Of a stretch of 42,504 nt of DNA, positions 40,744-42,504 are shown piece after piece. How positions within the stretch are numbered: the stretch's first letter is position 1; the number at the start of each line of letters is the position of its first letter. Origin of the DNA: a virus; the IMG/VR virus record IMGVR_UViG_3300025647_000077, positions 1 through 42,504 of that record, one strand, 5' to 3'. A model generated the notes under the pieces. That model was not told the origin of the DNA and did no database searches. It worked only from the letters and a program-made list of their open reading frames with translations. A program made the translations under genes and the position numbers.

Positions 40744-40753
40744 CATATTTATA
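40744..40753 (+). promoter_or_regulatory. CATATTTATA variant of the late-type box
   Basis: Nine of ten positions match AATATTTATA. It lies 67 bases ahead of the final gene. Confidence 0.4.
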
Positions 40754-40765
40754 ATTATATTATAG

Positions 40766-40798
40766 GCCCGAAAGGGAAGTGGGCTAGACATCATCTAG
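40766..40798 (+). other. Structured leader of the last fibre gene
   Basis: CCC-GAAA-GGG (40767-40776) is a GNRA-capped hairpin, followed by CTAGA (40784-40788) pairing with TCTAG (40794-40798). GCCC (40766-40769) could alternatively pair with GGGC (40781-40784), so two exclusive folds are possible. A role in control of the fibre message is inference. Confidence 0.35.
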
Positions 40799-40820
40799 TA
40801 ACCAACCTAATAAAATAAAT

Positions 40821-42504
40821 ATGCCAAACTGGAAAAAAGTAATTACCAGCGGATCGGACGCTGTACTAAACTCTCTGGAAGTAACAAGTGCTGTTACTGC
40901 TTCATTGTTAAAATTAACAGGAGGAGTAGGAGATGAAGGGACTTTTGCTTGGAATTCCCAAGATAATACCGTAGATTTAAGATTAAACGATACTACCCTA
41001 CAATTAGGGCAAGAACTCCACTACCATGTTATAAACCAAACAGGAACAACCATTAATAATGGTGAGGTAGTATATGTATCAGGAGTATCCTCAGATAAAC
41101 TATCAATAGCTCCTTATAACGCCTCTTTAGGAGTATCCCCTGAATTGGTGTTAGGTGTAGCTACAGAAACCATACTAGATACCGAGAAAGGATTCGTAAC
41201 CAAATATGGAACTGTACGAGACATAGACACTTCAGCCTTTACTGTAGGTACTGTACTTTACGCTAGTACTGGATCCTCAGGATATACCGACATACCACCC
41301 CTCCCACCAGACCATGACATATTCTTAGGGTTTGTAACAGCACAATCAGCAACCGAAGGTAGTATTTTGATGAATATAAATCATGTAAATGATGCAAGCG
41401 AAATACAAACTAATTTATCAGGATCTAACCTCATATCAACAAACGTACAGGCCGCCTTACTTGAATTAGATGCAGTTAAAGCTAACATCAGTGATCTATC
41501 ATCAAATATAGTACTGTACCCAACCACAGGCTCTTCAGCAATAGCAGGGTACCTACAAATGGTAACCAGTAAAGATGACATAAGGTACAACACAACACCT
41601 CAAGATGTAAGTACCGGGGTAATATCAGGATCTAATCAACTAATTGCAGAATTAACCACAGACCCTAACATATTTGTAGGTAATCCAGGAACTATTAACC
41701 TAACAACAGTAGGTAATGTCCGAAAAACATTAGGATCAGGTACAGCCTCATTTTATTTTGAATTATACCAAAGACTCAGTAATGGGACGGAAGTACTAAT
41801 CTCCACAAGTAACAATACTCTAGAGGTAACCCCCACATTGTATACACAATTCGATGCTTCCGCTCTACTAGATAATGGAACATGGTTAGATACAGATAGA
41901 ATAGTTATAAAATATTACGCTACTAGGATACCGGGAGCATCTAACCCAACCTATGAATTACAATTTGGAGGAGATTCCCCTGTTAGAACACTCCTCCCTG
42001 TACCTATCTCCGTAATACCTTCAGATGACGCTAGTGATACATTAGTAGATACATCAACGTTCAACAACATACTTGACGGGAATGACAGTAACGTACAAGC
42101 TGCCTTAGAGACACTTGACGACCACTCCCATACTCTACAGGATATTACTGATACAGGTAATATTACAACAAATAGAGTTATCACAGGGGATTTAACAGTG
42201 GATACAGATACAATACATACAAATGCAGGTAATGTAGGTATAGGAACAACAACCCCATCATACAAATTATCAGTTGTAGGTAAAATATCATTAAATGACG
42301 GTGGAAATTCTGTATTTGTAGGTGAAGGAGCAGGTTTAAATGATGATGCAAGTGCTAACAATAATGTAGGAATAGGTTACCAATCACTTAGATCAAATAC
42401 GACAGGAAATAATAATACAGCAAACGGTTATACATCACTTTATTTTAATACAACAGGAGCTCTTAATACAGCAATAGGTTATCAATCACTTTATTATAAT
42501 ACAA
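40821..42504 (+). CDS. Large fibre/receptor-binding-type protein, partial at 3' end
   Basis: The frame is open for 561 codons to the window end, with no stop. The start MPNWKKVITSGSDAVLNSLE resembles the start of the fibre gene at 39328. Residues about 55-175 form a beta-rich domain (LHYHVINQTGTTINNGEVVY); the region around 400-440 contains NVQAALETLDDHSHTLQDIT, a common fibre-stem pattern. The end enters a 17-residue repeat (GYQSLRSNTTGNNNTAN and so on), like the head repeats of trimeric adhesins. Codon choice in the first 1.3 kb uses far more ACC, TAC, GAC, CTA and TCC than any other gene here, then returns to AT-rich. A recombined receptor-binding fibre is likely. Confidence 0.75.
   Translation, partial: MPNWKKVITSGSDAVLNSLEVTSAVTASLLKLTGGVGDEGTFAWNSQDNTVDLRLNDTTLQLGQELHYHVINQTGTTINNGEVVYVSGVSSDKLSIAPYNASLGVSPELVLGVATETILDTEKGFVTKYGTVRDIDTSAFTVGTVLYASTGSSGYTDIPPLPPDHDIFLGFVTAQSATEGSILMNINHVNDASEIQTNLSGSNLISTNVQAALLELDAVKANISDLSSNIVLYPTTGSSAIAGYLQMVTSKDDIRYNTTPQDVSTGVISGSNQLIAELTTDPNIFVGNPGTINLTTVGNVRKTLGSGTASFYFELYQRLSNGTEVLISTSNNTLEVTPTLYTQFDASALLDNGTWLDTDRIVIKYYATRIPGASNPTYELQFGGDSPVRTLLPVPISVIPSDDASDTLVDTSTFNNILDGNDSNVQAALETLDDHSHTLQDITDTGNITTNRVITGDLTVDTDTIHTNAGNVGIGTTTPSYKLSVVGKISLNDGGNSVFVGEGAGLNDDASANNNVGIGYQSLRSNTTGNNNTANGYTSLYFNTTGALNTAIGYQSLYYNT
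42375..42504 (+). repeat. 51-bp (17-aa) repeat array, partial
   Basis: Units begin at GGTTA in 42375, 42426 and 42477, a 51-base period. Units read GYQSL, GYTSL, GYQSL followed by NTTG and NTA. The array continues past the end of the window. Confidence 0.8.

Noticed and set aside
41951-42361. 136-codon minus-strand ORF opposite the last fibre gene.
   Set aside because: The + frame is open across the whole region with fibre-like repeats; the minus frame has no recognised domain.
1-42504. CRISPR array, insertion sequence, integrase or attachment sites.
   Set aside because: No regularly spaced identical repeats, no transposase or recombinase motif and no flanking duplication were found; the window reads as a continuous lytic-phage module.

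Overview
The window looks like the genome of a tailed, contractile, T4-related bacteriophage, or a contig of one from uncultured material. It is strongly AT-rich and almost gap-free, and all 51 genes I support lie on the + strand. Diagnostic genes are the T4-type primase (gp61), large terminase (gp17), portal (gp20), prohead protease (gp21), scaffold (gp22), major capsid protein (gp23), neck proteins (gp13, gp14) and tail-sheath terminator (gp15). Several T4 relationships rest on remembered family features and synteny rather than on a search. A Bacteroidota (flavobacterium-like) host is likely but inferred: the first protein carries SprB-like repeats typical of Bacteroidota gliding adhesins, Shine-Dalgarno sequences are essentially absent, and start codons sit in A-rich leaders, often as AAnGTTATG.

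Layout. 1-2641: adhesin/fibre-type structural genes, with a polymerase-beta-like nucleotidyltransferase among them. 2678-5046: a GIY-YIG-like nuclease, a tiny ORF, primase and a RecB-like PD-(D/E)XK exonuclease. 5070-15743: a cassette of twelve genes (P-loop kinase, a cytidylyltransferase/metalloprotease/zinc-ribbon fusion, HAD phosphatase, DUF5872-like basic proteins, a cupin, a possible nuclease and several unknowns). Most of these begin with a short amphipathic segment ending in (I/L)xE, the form of the T4 capsid-targeting sequence cut by the gp21 protease. 15744-17235: a FAD-dependent dehydrogenase flanked by its own terminators. 17241-22392: small unknown genes, a MoxR ATPase / unknown / VWA-metallopeptidase-like triad, a DUF6884-like gene and more small genes. 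22420-22950: a NadR-like kinase. 22984-33512: the DNA-packaging and head-assembly module. 33545-37079: PhoH, gp13, gp14, a small protein and gp15. 37152-42504: fibre-like structural genes, the last one running off the window and partly different in codon use from everything before it.

Regulation. Two recurrent A/T motifs sit just upstream of genes on the coding strand. AATATTTATA and close variants precede mainly structural and cassette genes, as late promoters would. A T/CATATATTA-type motif precedes replication and accessory genes. Five intrinsic terminators separate transcription blocks, and two further intergenic stretches can fold into GNRA-like hairpins.

The most interesting proposal is that this phage packs a large set of enzymes into its capsid with gp21-cleavable leader peptides, for delivery with the DNA. 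This is inference, but it is directly testable by virion proteomics. No tRNA, CRISPR array, integrase, insertion sequence or lysis gene was recognised.
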